DNA of 64,000 nt from DASVWZ01 sp036392935 (GCA_036392935.1 DASVWZ010000292.1:1-64000); one strand, 5' to 3'; counted from the stretch's first letter, positions 28,068-36,174 are shown. Numbers and translations are program-made. The notes: a model not told the origin generated them from the letters alone.

Positions 28068-28408
28068 AACTCGCACTTAATCGCAAAGGACGCGATTGAA
28101 CGCCGACTTTTCGGGCGTTAGTGGGGCCACAGCAGATTCCTCATGGCTGAAGCCATTCGGAATGACGATGGCCATCTTGAGCGCACTCCAAACGCAAGGT
28201 CCCTCCGCTCGCTCGCTTTCGCTACGCTTCGGTCGGGATGACAGTGGCAAGAGAACTGTTAGGACGGGCGCATTCGGCTTGATTCGAAGTCGTGCCCATG
28301 CCGTTGCCCACCCTGTCGCAACGAACGCGACAAGGTGGGGCAAGCGGTGTTCGTGGTTCTTGTGTTCCCACTCAACCGCACAGAACGCGATTGGATGGTA
28401 CGCTCCGT
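28068..28408. other. 341-bp intergenic region with repeat remnants
   Basis: No credible gene. It starts with the 'cgcaaaggacgcg' spacer motif also present near 1630. A degenerate copy of the pnt-spacer repeat follows (ACAGCAGATTCCTC, 28129-28142, continuing to GGAATGAC at about 28165). An imperfect inverted repeat TTGCCCACC...GGTGGGGCAA lies at about 28303-28341. The region separates the convergent lipoprotein and HAF-repeat genes and may serve as terminator or repeat sink. Confidence 0.5.
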
Positions 28409-29305
28409 CTACTTCATCTTTTTTCCGCAAGGCCAACGGATGTAGCCGTGCGAGACGTCATTCGAGTCGATGTAGAATCCGACGATCTCGTCGCTCGAGT
28501 TGATGCCGGCGGCGTCACTGAAGATGGCGCCGGGCGGATCGAAGCTGGTGTAGTGGCCGTCCCTCAGCAGAAATGAATGAAAGACGCCGGCGGTGTCGGC
28601 ATAGTAGCCGACGATATCTCCCTGGGCGTTGATTCCGCCGTTGAAGGTGAAAGTGCCGCCGGGAAAATTATTTTCGGTGAACTGGCCGCCCGCGAGAACG
28701 TAGCCGTGGGCGGTCCCGCTGCTGTCGAAGTAAGTGCCCGGGATAACACCGCGCGCGTTAACGTTGCTGGCGAAGCTGCTAGGCGCGTCGAAGGGATTGA
28801 ACTGGGTGATCTTGCCATCGCGGGAGACGGTGAAACTTGCGTAGTTGGTGTTTTCGCAGTTGGCTTCGTTGATGCAAGTGAATCCGGTCATTTCACCGTA
28901 GATATTGCGCCCGGACAGACCAGCAGCCAGCGCACCGGGAACGTCAAATTTGGTGTAGTGGCCTTGGGACAGAATGAAGCCGTGCGTGACCTGGTTGGAG
29001 TCGAGGTACTGGCCGACGACGGTTCCATCGTCAACGATGTAGTTGGGCAGAGTCCAGGTGGATCCGGGCGGGTCGATGACTTTGAAGTTGCCGTTCGCCG
29101 ACAAGATGAAACCATGGCTGACGCCGGCAGTGTTGGTCTCCTGGCCGACGCTGTCGCCCTGGTTGTTGGGCCCCCCGGCAATGGTGGTTGCAGTGGCGCC
29201 GGGGAAGTCGATGGTCTTAAAAGTTTGTGCCGGCGCTAGGGACGAAGTTGCAAAGGCAAATGCAGTCGTGGTGAGCAGCAGAAAGCGGAATGTAGTGTTG
29301 TTCAC
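28409..29305 (-). CDS. Exported HAF-repeat protein
   Basis: A 298-residue secreted protein with a signal peptide (ending FATSSLAPAQ). About six repeats of roughly 45 residues follow, of the form 'GIN..GDIVGYY.D..G..HGFLL..G.Y..FDPPGA' (for example NAQGDIVGYYADTAGVFHSF, ISSDEIVGFYIDSNDVSHGY with neighbours). This is the HAF/extracellular repeat family, a probable beta-propeller common in acidobacteria with no known function. I place the start at GTG 29305, eight bases after AGGAGG. In-frame sequence upstream (to 29464) has no signal-like character. Confidence 0.85.
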   Translation of the reverse strand: MNNTTFRFLLLTTTAFAFATSSLAPAQTFKTIDFPGATATTIAGGPNNQGDSVGQETNTAGVSHGFILSANGNFKVIDPPGSTWTLPNYIVDDGTVVGQYLDSNQVTHGFILSQGHYTKFDVPGALAAGLSGRNIYGEMTGFTCINEANCENTNYASFTVSRDGKITQFNPFDAPSSFASNVNARGVIPGTYFDSSGTAHGYVLAGGQFTENNFPGGTFTFNGGINAQGDIVGYYADTAGVFHSFLLRDGHYTSFDPPGAIFSDAAGINSSDEIVGFYIDSNDVSHGYIRWPCGKKMK

Positions 29306-29501
29306 GGAAACATCCTCCTGCGTTCCTACGATGCACGCGGCGTTGGCGACTTGCATGCGATTACGCGAGGCAACAAGAAAGCGGTTTGAGAATTTGGGGC
29401 GCGGTGGTGGGACGACAACGCTAGTGGATGACGGCGAGATTGACGCTTGTTTCCTTACATTCACGGGGTGGTTTTGAATCGATGCGTGGCGCGATTTGAG
29501 G

Positions 29502-30014
29502 CTATGTTTTCTTCGCCGGCTTCTTCGCGGACCGCGCCATAGTAGCTTCGAAAGCGGCCTGGAGTTCCGCCAGCACCGATCGGCGCGGTGCGGGCGTGCC
29601 CAGATGGATGCTTCTTAGCTCGGCCATGAAGGCCTTCCACAGCGGCTGGCCACCTTCTTCGAGAAGCTGCGCCCGGATGGAAAGCTCACGGGATGCGTTG
29701 GTGTGTCTTCGTCCCCAGGCTCCCATTTGAGCGAGCAGGGGCACGAGTTCGATGGCAGCTTCAGTGAGGCTGTAGATGCCTTTCTGCTTATGGGTGGGAT
29801 CGCCGGAGCGCGAGAGCAGCTTCGCCTTGACCAAGTGAGAGAGACGGTCAGCAAGGATGTTCGAGGCAATCCCTTCTTCGGAAAGCCGCAGAAGATCGCC
29901 GTAGTGGCGGCGATTGCCGAACATCACATCGCGAATGACGATAAGGCTCCAGGGATCGCCCAGCGTTTCAAGCGTCAGGTTGATGGGGCACCCGGAGCGC
30001 CGTATTTTTTTCAT
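29502..30014 (-). CDS. HxlR family transcriptional regulator
   Basis: A 170-residue winged-helix protein. The HxlR signature CPINLTLETLGDPWSLIVIRDVMFGNRRHYGDLL is visible at residues 8-41, followed by ISEEGIASNILADRLSHLVKAKLL. Cys8 sits at the position used for thiol or aldehyde sensing in some HxlR proteins. ATG 30014 is preceded by AGAGGACGAGG. It is transcribed away from the secreted-protein gene at 30127, and the 112-bp spacer has two palindromes likely to be its operators. It therefore probably controls itself and that gene. Confidence 0.92.
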   Translation of the reverse strand: MKKIRRSGCPINLTLETLGDPWSLIVIRDVMFGNRRHYGDLLRLSEEGIASNILADRLSHLVKAKLLSRSGDPTHKQKGIYSLTEAAIELVPLLAQMGAWGRRHTNASRELSIRAQLLEEGGQPLWKAFMAELRSIHLGTPAPRRSVLAELQAAFEATMARSAKKPAKKT

Positions 30015-30050
30015 CCTCGTCCTCTTCAAGGATAACCAATGCAAGACCAC

Positions 30051-30100
30051 TTGCATCTTGCAATGGGTAAGAGTATATTCGCACCAGTTGCATTATGCAA
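30051..30100. promoter_or_regulatory. Two palindromic sites, likely HxlR operators
   Basis: TTGCATCTTGCAA (30051-30063, 5-3-5 palindrome) and TTGCATTATGCAA (30088-30100, 6-1-6 palindrome) are near-identical 13-mers whose starts are 37 bp apart. They lie in the spacer between the divergent HxlR gene and the secreted-protein gene. Paired palindromes in such a position are typical autoregulatory operators. TATATT (30074-30079) between them could be a promoter element. Confidence 0.75.
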
Positions 30101-30126
30101 CGGGTTGTGCGGGGGGGAGAGAAGCC

Positions 30127-30834
30127 ATGAAGCTTGCCGCAGTCCTGGTGGTGGTTCTGGCATTCGGCGGCCTGGTCGCTGGGCACGCCATCCATTCGGG
30201 GGAAGCTGGTTCACCTTATCCGCGGATGGCTCCGACGGAAGATTATCTGATGCCAGACCGGAATGAGGAAATTGACCTGGCGCGGACGGGCGCTCCGGAG
30301 GCCATTTCCCGCGATGCGACGGTGATGATATTGGGGCGGCACGGATTCGAGACGGCCGCGCAAGGCAAGAATGGCTTCGTTTGCATCGTCGAAAGATCGT
30401 GGAACGCGCCGCTGGACGATCCGGAATTCTGGAACGCCAAAATTCGCGCGCCGATCTGCTTTAATCCGCAGGCTGCTCGTTCGCTCTTGCTGGCATTGAG
30501 CACGCAGCGGGCAGAGCTGGCGATGGCTGGAATGTCGCTGCCGGAGATTGCCACTCGCGTCCATGCGGCGTTGCGGAACCATGAGCTGCCGGAATTAGAA
30601 GCGGGCTCGATGTGCTACATGATGTCGAAGCGGGCTTATCTCGGCGATGAAGGGAGCCATAACCTGGCGCACCTGATGCTCTATGCGCCTCCCATGGATC
30701 CAGCTAACTGGGGTGCGGGTTTGCTCAACTCACCGGTGATCTACGGGTCGCAAAGCCCTCCCGAACCCTACACCGAGTTCATCGTGACGGTTGGCAAGTG
30801 GTCGGACGGAACTCCTGCGCCGTTAGTGCAGTAG
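30127..30834 (+). CDS. Hypothetical exported protein
   Basis: A 235-residue protein with a signal peptide (MKLAAVLVVVLAFGGLVAG) and a globular mature part including MILGRHGFETAAQGKNGFVCIVERSW and AGSMCYMMSKRAYL. Two or three cysteines could form disulfides. I do not recognise a named family. ATG 30127 follows GGGGGGGAGAGAAGCC. It is divergent from an HxlR regulator and is the likely target of that regulator. A LytTR gene follows 38 bp downstream. Confidence 0.75.
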   Translation: MKLAAVLVVVLAFGGLVAGHAIHSGEAGSPYPRMAPTEDYLMPDRNEEIDLARTGAPEAISRDATVMILGRHGFETAAQGKNGFVCIVERSWNAPLDDPEFWNAKIRAPICFNPQAARSLLLALSTQRAELAMAGMSLPEIATRVHAALRNHELPELEAGSMCYMMSKRAYLGDEGSHNLAHLMLYAPPMDPANWGAGLLNSPVIYGSQSPPEPYTEFIVTVGKWSDGTPAPLVQ

Positions 30835-30872
30835 GCATTGCTCATAGAGTCACTTCGAGGAGCGCAAAAACG

Positions 30873-31421
30873 ATGCATGTGATGAATGCACTGGCCCGGC
30901 CGCAAGTATCTGGAATGAGTGTTCAGCAGTTCGTCAGAAGAAAACCGGGTGTTTTGAGCCGAGCGCGCAGCGACAACGAAATTGCGTCTATGCCGGCACT
31001 GGAGATGTTTGGTGTGCTGCAGCAACTGGAGGCATTGGCAAAACGGCAATGCCCACGGGTAGCGTTCAAGGCAAAGGGCAGGATTATGTTCCTCGACCTG
31101 CCGGAAATTCTGGCGGTGCAAGCGGAGGGCAATTATGTTTCATTGCAGAACCATCGCAATCCGTACCTGCTGCGAATTTCGCTTTCGTCGATGGCTGAGA
31201 AGCTGAAGCCTTATGGATTTATTCGCATACACCGGTCGGTGGTGGTGAACACGTCGCGGGTGCGGGAGATTGAACCGTTGCCGACGGGAGAGTACCGGCT
31301 GCAGTTGCAAGGCGGGCGGGAATACATGGTGACGCGCAGGTATAAAGGGAATCTTCGGCATCTGGCGCATCTTTGGATAGGCACTGGGGCCACTTCAAGG
31401 GCAAACGCTGAAGGCGACTAA
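30873..31421 (+). CDS. Stand-alone LytTR DNA-binding protein
   Basis: A 182-residue protein whose C-terminal part (about 70-168) is a LytTR DNA-binding domain: GRIMFLDLPEILAVQAEGNYVSL, YGFIRIHRSVVVNTSRVREIEPLP and YMVTRRYKGNLRHL. The N-terminal 65 residues show no receiver domain or membrane segment. It is thus not a normal two-component response regulator. ATG 30873 has GAGGAG ten bases upstream. It may be cotranscribed with the secreted-protein gene before it. Its targets are unknown. Confidence 0.88.
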   Translation: MHVMNALARPQVSGMSVQQFVRRKPGVLSRARSDNEIASMPALEMFGVLQQLEALAKRQCPRVAFKAKGRIMFLDLPEILAVQAEGNYVSLQNHRNPYLLRISLSSMAEKLKPYGFIRIHRSVVVNTSRVREIEPLPTGEYRLQLQGGREYMVTRRYKGNLRHLAHLWIGTGATSRANAEGD

Positions 31422-31434
31422 GGCCCGCGGCCGC

Positions 31435-31763
31435 TTGACTATGCCTGGCACGCCCTCGACCAGGAAGAGATCCGAAAGCTCGCGAAAATACGAATAGGCG
31501 TAAGTCTTGCCGTCGGCGCTGGTGCGCACGCGGTAGATGGAGGTGACGCCGCCGGGGTCGCCGGGCGTCAGCGTCCACACGCGCTCCCGTTTTCCCGATG
31601 CCACGTCGATGCGGAATACGGCCGCGGAAGTTTTTTCATCGTGATAGACGTAGCCTGACTTCCCGTCCGCCGACCAGTGAACCCATATGTCTTCTGCGTG
31701 GCAATCCGAGATGGGGCGCGGTGTTCCGCCGTCCACGGGATACAGCGTGCATGAATCCCGCAA
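31435..31763 (-). pseudogene. Remnant of a WD40/PD40-type protein kinase gene
   Basis: The reading frame encodes about 110 residues with LYPVDGGTPRPISDCHAEDI, VHWSADGKSGYVYHDEKT and TSADGKTYAYSYFRELSDLFLVEG. This is the usual C-terminal end of acidobacterial serine/threonine kinases with TolB/PD40 propellers. The frame begins right after a stop codon, with no kinase domain upstream. At the 3' end it reads past the expected C-terminus and overlaps the LytTR gene, so I call it a decayed fragment rather than an intact gene. The family assignment comes from repeat character only. Confidence 0.65.
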
Positions 31764-31801
31764 TTATAGCGTGGCACGCAGGCGCGTATTCTGTTCCAAG
31801 G

Positions 31802-32008
31802 ATGGCGGAACTCAAGGTCAGCAAAGACGCAGAGCGAGTGGCGGGACTATGCGCGAAGTGCGCGCACGCCCGAGTGATCGTTTCCGAACGAGGATCGGTC
31901 TTCTATCAGTGCCGACTGTCGGCGACCGACCCTAATTTTCCGAAGTATCCGCGCCTGCCGGTTTTGCAGTGTCCCGGCTACAAACCGGCGGCAGCGAGAG
32001 AAGGCTGA
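31802..32008 (+). CDS. Small four-cysteine protein (zinc-ribbon-like)
   Basis: A 68-residue cytoplasmic protein with CAKCAHARVI (CXXC), a third cysteine in FYQCRLSATDPNFPKYP and a fourth in LQCPGYKP. This spacing fits a small zinc-binding fold, although the family has no function that I know. ATG 31802 follows CCAAGG. It stands alone between the kinase remnant and the proline-rich lipoprotein. Confidence 0.7.
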   Translation: MAELKVSKDAERVAGLCAKCAHARVIVSERGSVFYQCRLSATDPNFPKYPRLPVLQCPGYKPAAAREG

Positions 32009-32040
32009 ATTTTAGCAATTGCCGGAACCCTGCGCTGCGA

Positions 32041-32370
32041 TCATTGGTTTGGCGGCGGCGGCGGTGGAGGGGCCGGTGCGCCGTGCAGGTAGGCATTGTA
32101 GCCATTTCGGAAAGACTGGCGGTACGCCTGGGCTGCTTCTGGTGGCACCGGCGGATTGCGGAACAGATCTTGCGCTTCGACGTTTGGTGGCCTTTGCATC
32201 GCGACGTCGTTCTTGGCTGCGTAATATCCGTCATTCAGGCCTTGCTGGCCGAGCTCGCGATACTGGGCCGGGGACGGGGGTGGTGGTGGCGGCGGAGGCG
32301 GTGGCTGGTGGGAGCATCCAGCCAGAGTGAGCAATAAAAAGAACGCCGGAAAAATCCACCATTTCTTCAT
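32041..32370 (-). CDS. Proline-rich small lipoprotein
   Basis: A 109-residue lipoprotein (MKKWWIFPAFFLLLTLAGC, lipobox LAGC). After the lipid-bearing Cys come ten successive prolines, then a helical centre (YRELGQQGLNDGYYAAKNDV, AYRQSFRNGYNAYLHG) and a second polyproline end. Proline tracts probably act as rigid spacers from the membrane. Function is unknown. The coding DNA is low-complexity (ggcggcggc) at both tracts, so length variation between strains is likely. Confidence 0.75.
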   Translation of the reverse strand: MKKWWIFPAFFLLLTLAGCSHQPPPPPPPPPPSPAQYRELGQQGLNDGYYAAKNDVAMQRPPNVEAQDLFRNPPVPPEAAQAYRQSFRNGYNAYLHGAPAPPPPPPPNQ

Positions 32371-32528
32371 TATTCTTCGACCTCAAATCGGTTTTCTCGA
32401 ACCGGCACCGGTTCGGACACTTTAGAACGCGCCGTTATGATGCCGTTCGAGCGCGTCACGGTGTAAGAACACGCATCGCGAGCTGGTGTTGCGCGGTGCG
32501 AGCCAGCAGAATTCGACTGGCGAGGAGG

Positions 32529-32792
32529 CTAGAACGGCTTCCTGAGCACGACTTCGCTGTCGTGGATGAAAAATTGCGCGGAGCAATCGGTCGATCCGCA
32601 GATGACGGGCAAAAGGCCCGCCAATTGTTTGCGGGTGATGAGGCCGAGCGTTCCGCACTCGGGGCACGACAGGACCGCCCAATAGGGATCGTCCTTCTCG
32701 CCGACTTTGCCGGCATTTTCCAGCACAAAAATTGTGCCGGGCTGCATCTGTTCGGGGATCCATTCGTTCAGGACATCGAGTTCTCCGACCAT
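32529..32792 (-). CDS. Small protein with two Cys pairs
   Basis: An 87-residue protein with SCPECGTLGLITRKQ (CXXC) and VICGSTDCSAQFFIHD, a likely zinc-ribbon arrangement. The order 'VLSCPECG ... ICGSTDCSAQFFI' resembles small acidobacterial proteins of unknown function that I cannot name. ATG 32792 is preceded by CAGGAGGGAAAA. No partner gene is adjacent. Confidence 0.7.
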   Translation of the reverse strand: MVGELDVLNEWIPEQMQPGTIFVLENAGKVGEKDDPYWAVLSCPECGTLGLITRKQLAGLLPVICGSTDCSAQFFIHDSEVVLRKPF

Positions 32793-32932
32793 TTTCCCTC
32801 CTGGGAAAACCCCAGCGTGCAGACTATGATGCCCAACAACTTACGGCGTTCTTGGGCTCATTCTAGGGCCGTGGCGGAAGGAGTCAAGGTAACATCTGTG
32901 CATAAGGGGTAATCAGAAGAGTTCCTTCTGAG

Positions 32933-32995
32933 GCAGAAGTAAGAAGTATGAATGCAGAAGTGAAAGGCGGAAGCGAGAAGTTAGAATTCAGAGTG
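32933..32995. repeat. Dispersed intergenic 'gcagaagt/gaatgcagaag' repeat
   Basis: Purine-rich DNA built from short variants of GCAGAAGTAAGAAG and GAATGCAGAAG. Related stretches occur at 36657-36733 and, in the opposite direction, at 62240-62269 and 62801-62830. All are intergenic. Their shared words suggest one dispersed family rather than chance. Confidence 0.55.
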
Positions 32996-32998
32996 CGG

Positions 32999-33199
32999 TT
33001 AACCACCCCCGACGAAGTGGACGATCTCGAGCTGATCGCCGTCGGCTAAATTGGTTGCGGTCCATTGCTCACGGGGGACGATGTTGCGATTCAACTCGAC
33101 CGCGACGCGTCCGGCGGTCATGCCGAGATTTTCGATGAGCCCGGCCAGCGAAAGCGGGGAATCAAATTCGCGCGGTTGGCCGTTGATTTGGAGCTTCAT
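32999..33199 (-). CDS. thiS: ThiS sulfur carrier protein
   Basis: A 66-residue beta-grasp protein whose C-terminus ends in VHFVGGG, with the terminal Gly-Gly that is adenylated and thiocarboxylated. It carries sulfur for thiazole formation in thiamine synthesis. MKLQINGQPREFDSPLSLAG and VAVELNRNIVPREQW are family-typical. No thiG, thiF or thiO is next to it, so the rest of the pathway must be elsewhere. I see no TPP riboswitch upstream. A related carrier (for example for molybdopterin) is less likely given the close ThiS match. Confidence 0.92.
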   Translation of the reverse strand: MKLQINGQPREFDSPLSLAGLIENLGMTAGRVAVELNRNIVPREQWTATNLADGDQLEIVHFVGGG

Positions 33200-33239
33200 G
33201 TACGGAGGCTCGATGGCGCTGGCTTTCTGGCAGATTTGT

Positions 33240-33342
33240 TAATTGGGTAATTTGTAATTAAGCAATTGAAAAACCGAATCGCTTAAGCGCCTTGAGCCGG
33301 TTTGAATTGCAAATTACAAATTCCCCAATTACTCAATCTCTC
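33240..33342. repeat. AT-rich imperfect inverted repeat
   Basis: AATTGGGTAATTTGTAATTA (33241-33260) is nearly the reverse complement of the sequence that ends in AATTACAAATTCCCCAATTA (33313-33332). The pair could form a long hairpin between the thiS and 33930 genes. A similar AATTTGTAATT/AATTGC arrangement lies in the nuoF-nuoG gap (38051-38141), so this is a dispersed palindromic element. Confidence 0.6.
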
Positions 33343-33930
33343 TCAGTTTTCCACCCGGCGAAGGTGAAACTTGCGGGTCGCGGTGCGGCCGGAATATAAC
33401 GCCTGCACCAGGACTGACGAATCAGCCAGTGCTGACTCGCTCATATCGACATGGAGTTCGGCATTGCCTTCGGCGCCAGTGCTGACTTGGGTATAAAACG
33501 GGGCCGCATCGGGACGCGCAAATCGTACCGTGAGCCGCGCTCCCTGGGCTCCATTTCCGCCGTCGGTGACCCGCAGTTGCAGGACCAGACTCTGGCCGGA
33601 GTGGACCGAATCGGCATTCAGCCAGTGGACATCGAGTTCCTTGATCGCGGCCAGGACTTCGGGCGTGTCTTTTTTGTCGAGAACGGATTCGAGGCGGCCA
33701 CTGCGAAGCGCGTCGAGCATGAGGCGATGCTGCTCCCGCAGGGCCTGTTCTTTCTGCTGATCGGTGAATCCGCCGCGCGCCTGCTCGGCGTAGGAGGTAG
33801 CGCGTTTTCCCACGCAGCGTCCCCGGACGAACACCTGGGTCTGCAGAAGCAAGTCGCCTTCGCGGGCCTCGCTTTGCACGTGATAGATGGTGCCGTCGTA
33901 TTTCTCGTCAGTATTGAAGCCAAAAATCAT
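33343..33930 (-). CDS. Hypothetical protein
   Basis: A 195-residue soluble protein. The N-terminal half (FGFNTDEKYDGTIYHVQSEAREGDLLLQ) resembles short beta-rich domains seen at the start of several acidobacterial proteins. The middle is helical and charged (GFTDQQKEQALREQHRLMLDALRSG). The C-terminal half resembles an Ig-like domain (LVLQLRVTDGGNGAQGARLTVRF). No signal peptide. I know no function for this arrangement. It is divergent from nuoA. Confidence 0.75.
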   Translation of the reverse strand: MIFGFNTDEKYDGTIYHVQSEAREGDLLLQTQVFVRGRCVGKRATSYAEQARGGFTDQQKEQALREQHRLMLDALRSGRLESVLDKKDTPEVLAAIKELDVHWLNADSVHSGQSLVLQLRVTDGGNGAQGARLTVRFARPDAAPFYTQVSTGAEGNAELHVDMSESALADSSVLVQALYSGRTATRKFHLRRVEN

Positions 33931-33992
33931 AGAACTTTGCCGGGTCGATGGTTAACGCATTGTTAAAAACTAATCAGAAACCTTGGCTGCCT

Positions 33993-34022
33993 TGACACTG
34001 CTGCGCAGCGGAATCTAATCTA
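33993..34022 (+). promoter_or_regulatory. Probable promoter of the nuo operon
   Basis: TTGACA (33993-33998), an 18-bp spacer and TAATCT (34017-34022), 46 bp upstream of the nuoA ATG. Immediately before that ATG the mRNA has CTCCTCCT rather than a purine-rich ribosome-binding site, so how nuoA is initiated is not clear. Confidence 0.5.
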
Positions 34023-34068
34023 AAATGTTCATCTAGAGCCGGTTGCGAAATTATATATAGCTCCTCCT

Positions 34069-34464
34069 ATGCCCGACAATTACTTCGCCCGTTACCTGCC
34101 CCTGCTGATCCATTTGACGGTCGCGGCAGGGTTGGCGGTCATCTTCGTGAGCCTTTCCTGGATTGTAGGGCAACGCAAGCCCAACCGCGCCAAACTTTCT
34201 CCTTACGAATGTGGCATGACCCCGGTGGGCGATACCCGCGCCCGTTTTTCCGTCAAGTTCTATCTGGTGGCCATGCTCTTCATTCTCTTCGACGTGGAGG
34301 CGATTTTTCTTTACCCCTGGGCGGTCATCCTGCGCGAACTGAAGATGTTCGGGTTTTGGGAGATGCTGGTGTATATAGGCATTGTCCTGGTGGGTTTTTT
34401 CTACGTATGGAAAAAAGGCGTGCTCGATTGGGGCGAGACCTCCATCCAGCATGAAGAATTGTAA
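34069..34464 (+). CDS. nuoA: NADH-quinone oxidoreductase subunit A
   Basis: A 131-residue membrane subunit of complex I with three transmembrane helices. KLSPYECGMTPVGDTRARFSVKFYLVAMLFILFDVEAIFL is the family signature and includes the conserved Cys and Asp/Glu of the quinone-chamber loop. It opens the operon and its stop overlaps the nuoC ATG by one base (taATG). Notably, nuoB, which normally follows, is absent. Confidence 0.97.
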   Translation: MPDNYFARYLPLLIHLTVAAGLAVIFVSLSWIVGQRKPNRAKLSPYECGMTPVGDTRARFSVKFYLVAMLFILFDVEAIFLYPWAVILRELKMFGFWEMLVYIGIVLVGFFYVWKKGVLDWGETSIQHEEL

Positions 34465-34961
34465 TGGCATTAGCTCCCCCAATCACCGATATTGGGCAAC
34501 TCCAGGCTCATCCGGCCATCGCCCGGCTGCAGGCGTGGAATCCAGCCGTCATTGAGGCGGTGAAGTTCGATCGCGATGAAATGACGATTGTGGTGGGGCG
34601 GTCGGCGATCCGCGAAGCCTGCGCGCTGCTGCGCGACGACGAAGATTGTCCTTTTAATTACCTTTCTGACGTTACCTGCGTCGACTGGTTTCCTGACGAA
34701 CCGCGGTTTGAAGTGATCTATCACCTGCTCTCGATTCCGAACAAAGAACGGGTGCGGCTGAAGGTCCGGCTGAACGGCGATAGCCCAGCGGTGGAGTCGG
34801 TGACATCGGTGTGGCCGGGCGCGAATTATTTCGAGCGCGAAGTCTTCGATCTGTTCGGCATTCGCTTCAGCGGGCACCCAAATTTGCGACGCATCCAGAT
34901 GCCGGAGGATTGGGAAGGCCATCCGCTGCGGAAAAACTATCCGGTGGAGGGATATCGCTAG
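34464..34961 (+). CDS. nuoC: NADH-quinone oxidoreductase subunit C (30 kDa)
   Basis: A 165-residue hydrophilic subunit of the peripheral arm. DVTCVDWFPDEPRFEVIYHLLS and the family signature ANYFEREVFDLFGIRFSGHPNLRRIQMPEDWEGHPLRKNYP are complete. It is a plain NuoC, not a fusion with NuoB or NuoD. The start overlaps the nuoA stop. nuoD begins two bases after its stop codon. Confidence 0.97.
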   Translation: MALAPPITDIGQLQAHPAIARLQAWNPAVIEAVKFDRDEMTIVVGRSAIREACALLRDDEDCPFNYLSDVTCVDWFPDEPRFEVIYHLLSIPNKERVRLKVRLNGDSPAVESVTSVWPGANYFEREVFDLFGIRFSGHPNLRRIQMPEDWEGHPLRKNYPVEGYR

Positions 34962-34963
34962 CC

Positions 34964-36169
34964 ATGGCGCAGATGGTCCCCACTCCGCAGCTTGATCCGG
35001 GCCAAGACCGGACGATGATTTTGAACATGGGCCCACAGCACCCTTCGACCCACGGTGTGCTGCGCGTGGTGCTCGAAATCGACGGCGAAAATGTGGTGCG
35101 CATCATGCCGGACATCGGCTATCTGCACACCGGGATCGAGAAAACCTGCGAGGCCAAGTTCTACCAGCAGGTGGTGCCGCTGACCGATCGCATCGATTAC
35201 CTGTGCCCCATGACCAACAATCTCTGCTACGTGCTGGCGGTGGAGAAGCTGCTGGGGCTGGAAATTCCTCCGCGAGCGCAGTGGCTGCGTGTAATGATGA
35301 ACGAGTTGACGCGCATCAACTCGCACCTGGTGTGGCTGGGCACGCACGCCATGGACATTGGCGCGCTGACGGTTTTTCTTTATTGCTTCCGCGAGCGCGA
35401 GGATGTGCTGCGGCTCTTCGAAGCAGTGAGCGGGCAGCGCATGATGACATCGTATTTCCGCATTGGCGGGATTGCGCTCGATCCGCCGCTGGATTTTTTT
35501 GACCGCGTGCGGAAGTTTGTGGATATGTTCGGGTCGAAGGTCGATGAGTATGAAAATCTGCTGACGGGCAATCCCATCTGGACGATGCGGACCAAAGGTG
35601 TGGCAACCATTACGGCCGAAGACGCCATCGCGTTGGGCGCGAGCGGTCCGACGCTGCGCGGCAGCGGGGTGGATATCGATCTCCGGCGTGACATGCCGTA
35701 TACGGGATACGAGAATTTCAAGTTCAACGTGCCGCTGCGCACGGAAGGTGACGTGTTCGCGCGTTACATGTGCCGGGTGGATGAACTGCGCGAGTCGAAC
35801 AAGATCGTGAGGCAGGCTCTGGATGGGATGCCATCAGGGCCGATCAAAGCCGACGCCCCGAAGGTTGTGCTTCCCGACCGCGAAAAGATGAAGACGCAGA
35901 TGGAAGCGATGATCCATCATTTCAAAATTATTACGGAAGGATTTGCGGTTCCGGTGGGCGAGGTTTACCAGGCGGTCGAATCTCCGCGCGGAGAAATGGG
36001 CTATTACGTGGTGAGTGATGGCGGGCCGAAGCCGTATCGCGTGCACATGCGGTCGGCGTGTCTGGCCAACATGCAGACGTTGCCAAAGATGTGTGAGGGC
36101 CGGTTGCTGGCGGACGTTGTGGCGGCGATCGGGAGCATCGACATTGTGCTCGGGGAGATTGACCGGTAG
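34964..36169 (+). CDS. nuoD: NADH-quinone oxidoreductase subunit D (49 kDa)
   Basis: A 401-residue subunit that lines the quinone pocket with NuoB. ILNMGPQHPSTHGVLR (about 22-37) contains the conserved quinone-interacting His, and GYLHTGIEKTCEAKFYQQ and SGQRMMTSYFRIGG follow. The C-terminal YVVSDGGPKPYRVHMRSACLANMQTLP is typical. ATG 34964 follows GGTGGAGGGATATCGCTAGCC. The partner NuoB, which carries cluster N2, is not encoded in the window. Confidence 0.98.
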   Translation: MAQMVPTPQLDPGQDRTMILNMGPQHPSTHGVLRVVLEIDGENVVRIMPDIGYLHTGIEKTCEAKFYQQVVPLTDRIDYLCPMTNNLCYVLAVEKLLGLEIPPRAQWLRVMMNELTRINSHLVWLGTHAMDIGALTVFLYCFREREDVLRLFEAVSGQRMMTSYFRIGGIALDPPLDFFDRVRKFVDMFGSKVDEYENLLTGNPIWTMRTKGVATITAEDAIALGASGPTLRGSGVDIDLRRDMPYTGYENFKFNVPLRTEGDVFARYMCRVDELRESNKIVRQALDGMPSGPIKADAPKVVLPDREKMKTQMEAMIHHFKIITEGFAVPVGEVYQAVESPRGEMGYYVVSDGGPKPYRVHMRSACLANMQTLPKMCEGRLLADVVAAIGSIDIVLGEIDR

Positions 36170-36174
36170 GTCTG

